A stretch of DNA of 8,756 bases, taken from contig SMXR01000063.1 in NCBI GenBank assembly GCA_004356215.1, forward strand, positions 1 through 8,756, written 5' to 3'. The position numbers were made by a program, and so were the translations under genes. This document shows, piece by piece, positions 7,884-8,756 of the stretch (position 1 is the first letter of the stretch; each line of letters starts with the position of its first letter). The DNA is from Alphaproteobacteria bacterium (GTDB taxonomy: Bacteria; Pseudomonadota; Alphaproteobacteria; Sphingomonadales; SMXR01). Below the pieces are notes generated by a model, which had not been told where the DNA came from, made no database searches, and was given only the letters and a program-made list of their open reading frames with translations.

Positions 7884-8399
7884 TTAATTAATGATTTCAT
7901 CCGCGTAAATACCCCAAATATTTTGGGTCTGGAGCCAGCCTTTTACACCGTCAATATTCAGCCGGCACCAACCAGGCTCACATTCCATAATTTCCCCGAT
8001 CACCCCGGCTTCCAGGCGGGCAATGGTACCGGAGTCCTGGGCAGGATCCCGGTAAAGTGGCCGCACCCCCCCGGTGATCAAGGCGGTGCGCCGGCCCGAA
8101 AGCAAAATGACATGTATCCACCCTTCGGTGCCGTCAACGTCACGGACCTGCCGCCATTGTTCGTATTCCGCGACAATCTCCAGCGGGTAAAGTTTGCGGG
8201 CGTAAACCCAATCAATCGGGTATTGCTCTCCCGGTCCAATGCGCAAATTGGCCTTATCCCTGGATAGTGAGACAAAGCGTGGCAGCGGCAGTCCGCTGGC
8301 ACCAATTTCATCGCTTTTGCGAAAAACCGGTTGGGCGTAAAGCCCCGCGCTTGAGATTAGAAAAAGGAAAAAAACCAGAAATTTCAGAAGCATTTTCAT
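7884..8399 (-). CDS. Secreted protein with two bacterial SH3-like domains
   Basis: The 171-residue product begins with a clear signal peptide: MKMLLK, a hydrophobic core of about 15 residues, then LYA-QP as a likely signal peptidase I site near residue 22. Two SH3b-like units follow. The first (about 41-102) contains ANLRIGPGEQYPIDWVY and DVDGTEGWIHVILLSG. The second (about 104-165) contains GVRPLYRDP and EPGWCRLNIDGVKGWL. Cys140 and Cys145 in the second unit could pair outside the cytoplasm. SH3b domains often bind peptidoglycan or other envelope ligands, but no enzymatic domain is attached and the role of this family is unknown. The start at 8399 is preferred because GGGGGAAG lies about 8 nt upstream. 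A further in-frame ATG at 8417 would place that site inside the gene. It lies 31 nt downstream of the MoeB-like gene, so the two are probably co-transcribed. It faces the nitronate monooxygenase-like gene tail to tail. Confidence 0.85.
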   Translation of the reverse strand: MKMLLKFLVFFLFLISSAGLYAQPVFRKSDEIGASGLPLPRFVSLSRDKANLRIGPGEQYPIDWVYARKLYPLEIVAEYEQWRQVRDVDGTEGWIHVILLSGRRTALITGGVRPLYRDPAQDSGTIARLEAGVIGEIMECEPGWCRLNIDGVKGWLQTQNIWGIYADEIIN

Positions 8400-8409
8400 G
8401 ACATGGTCT

Positions 8410-8415
8410 TCCCCC
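8410..8415 (-). promoter_or_regulatory. Ribosome binding site of the SH3 protein gene
   Basis: Read on the - strand, GGGGGA ends 10 nt before the ATG at 8399. Its position inside the longer reading frame from 8417 supports the shorter start, which also gives a compact, normal signal peptide. Confidence 0.55.
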
Positions 8416-8430
8416 ATGACAGGCCCAAGG

Positions 8431-8756
8431 TCAAGCCCCCGAACATCCCGGGCACGCCGGGTCCTTGGGAAGTTTTACCGTCCTGAAATCGGTAGTAAGG
8501 CCATCGTAAATCAAAACCCGTCCCGCCAGAGAGGTCCCCATCCCCAACAGTTCCTTGACCACCTCAACTCCTTGAAGAGTTCCCATAACACCTGCAATCG
8601 CTCCCAAAACACCAACATCAGCACAGTTTAATCCCTCTGCGGGCGGGGCTTCGGGCACCAGACATCGGTAACAGGGTAAGGGCTTTCCATTCGCATCTTT
8701 GGCATGGGGTTTGAAGGTTGACAGCTGGCCGTCAAAACGCAGGATTGCGGCTGAAA
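8431..8756 (-). CDS. MoeB/ThiF/HesA-family adenylyltransferase, C-terminal part (5' end outside the window)
   Basis: The frame enters from the right edge and ends at the - strand TGA at 8433-8431, giving 107 residues. The last part of an E1-like ubiquitin-activating-type fold is recognisable: GQLSTFKPH, then PCYRCLVPEAPP, then ADVGVLGAIAGVMGTLQGVEVVKELL, then GRVLIYDGL, ending DPACPGCSGA. The two CxxC pairs (CYRC at 8673-8662 and CPGC at 8454-8443) are the structural zinc site of this family. Such enzymes adenylate the C-terminal Gly-Gly of a small sulfur carrier (MoaD or ThiS) for molybdopterin or thiamine synthesis. The ATP-binding half is off the window, so MoeB and ThiF cannot be separated. 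MoeB-like is the more usual annotation for alphaproteobacterial proteins of this form. Confidence 0.9.
   Translation of the reverse strand, partial: SAAILRFDGQLSTFKPHAKDANGKPLPCYRCLVPEAPPAEGLNCADVGVLGAIAGVMGTLQGVEVVKELLGMGTSLAGRVLIYDGLTTDFRTVKLPKDPACPGCSGA

Noticed and set aside
7913..7927. 6-bp inverted repeat (CCCAAA/TTTGGG) beyond the end of the nitronate monooxygenase-like gene
   Set aside because: It has a three-base loop, half its pairs are A-T, no T-run follows, and it lies within the coding sequence of the SH3 protein (around Gln-Asn-Ile-Trp). This is not enough to call a terminator.
1..8756. Undescribed defence, mobile or RNA-based system
   Set aside because: Nearly every base is accounted for by conserved housekeeping genes or recognisable families. 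There are no repeat arrays, transposase or integrase genes, tRNA-flanked islands or large gene-free regions.

Overview
The window is a stretch of bacterial chromosome with the conserved translation and RNA-metabolism order ylxR-infB-rbfA-truB-rpsO-pnp on the + strand. A flavin-dependent nitronate-monooxygenase-like gene follows. Two genes then converge on it from the - strand: a secreted tandem-SH3 protein and the C-terminal part of a MoeB/ThiF/HesA-type adenylyltransferase. Several features point to an alphaproteobacterium: the gene order, the IF-2 with a long charged N-terminal extension, the 709-residue PNPase beginning MFDIHKKEITWGGR, and the alphaproteobacterial type of SH3 protein. The relatives that come to mind are Rhodospirillales-like. 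That placement comes from recalled family features and was not checked by a search.

Layout: 1-104 is the 3' end of the gene before infB, probably ylxR. 97-2640 is infB (IF-2), 2670-3068 rbfA, 3068-3964 truB, 3977-4246 rpsO (S15) and 4315-6444 pnp (PNPase). 6475-7872 is the nitronate monooxygenase/2-nitropropane dioxygenase homologue with a cysteine-rich C-terminal extension. On the - strand, 8399-7884 is the SH3 protein and 8756-8431 the MoeB-like C-terminus, which runs off the window.

The + strand genes are packed closely, with overlaps of 8 nt and 1 nt and gaps of 12 to 68 nt. No convincing internal promoter or intrinsic terminator was seen, so they probably form one long transcription unit with translational coupling at ylxR/infB and rbfA/truB. 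Their products start translation (IF-2), mature the 30S subunit (RbfA, S15), modify tRNA (TruB) and turn over RNA (PNPase). The last + strand gene does not obviously belong to this set. It meets the - strand pair tail to tail with only 11 nt between stop codons.

There are no RNA genes, CRISPR arrays, insertion sequences or phage-like genes, and no gene-free stretch longer than 68 nt. I found no undescribed system. The most interesting items are the cysteine motif in the nitronate-monooxygenase-like protein and the perfect hairpin between rpsO and pnp.
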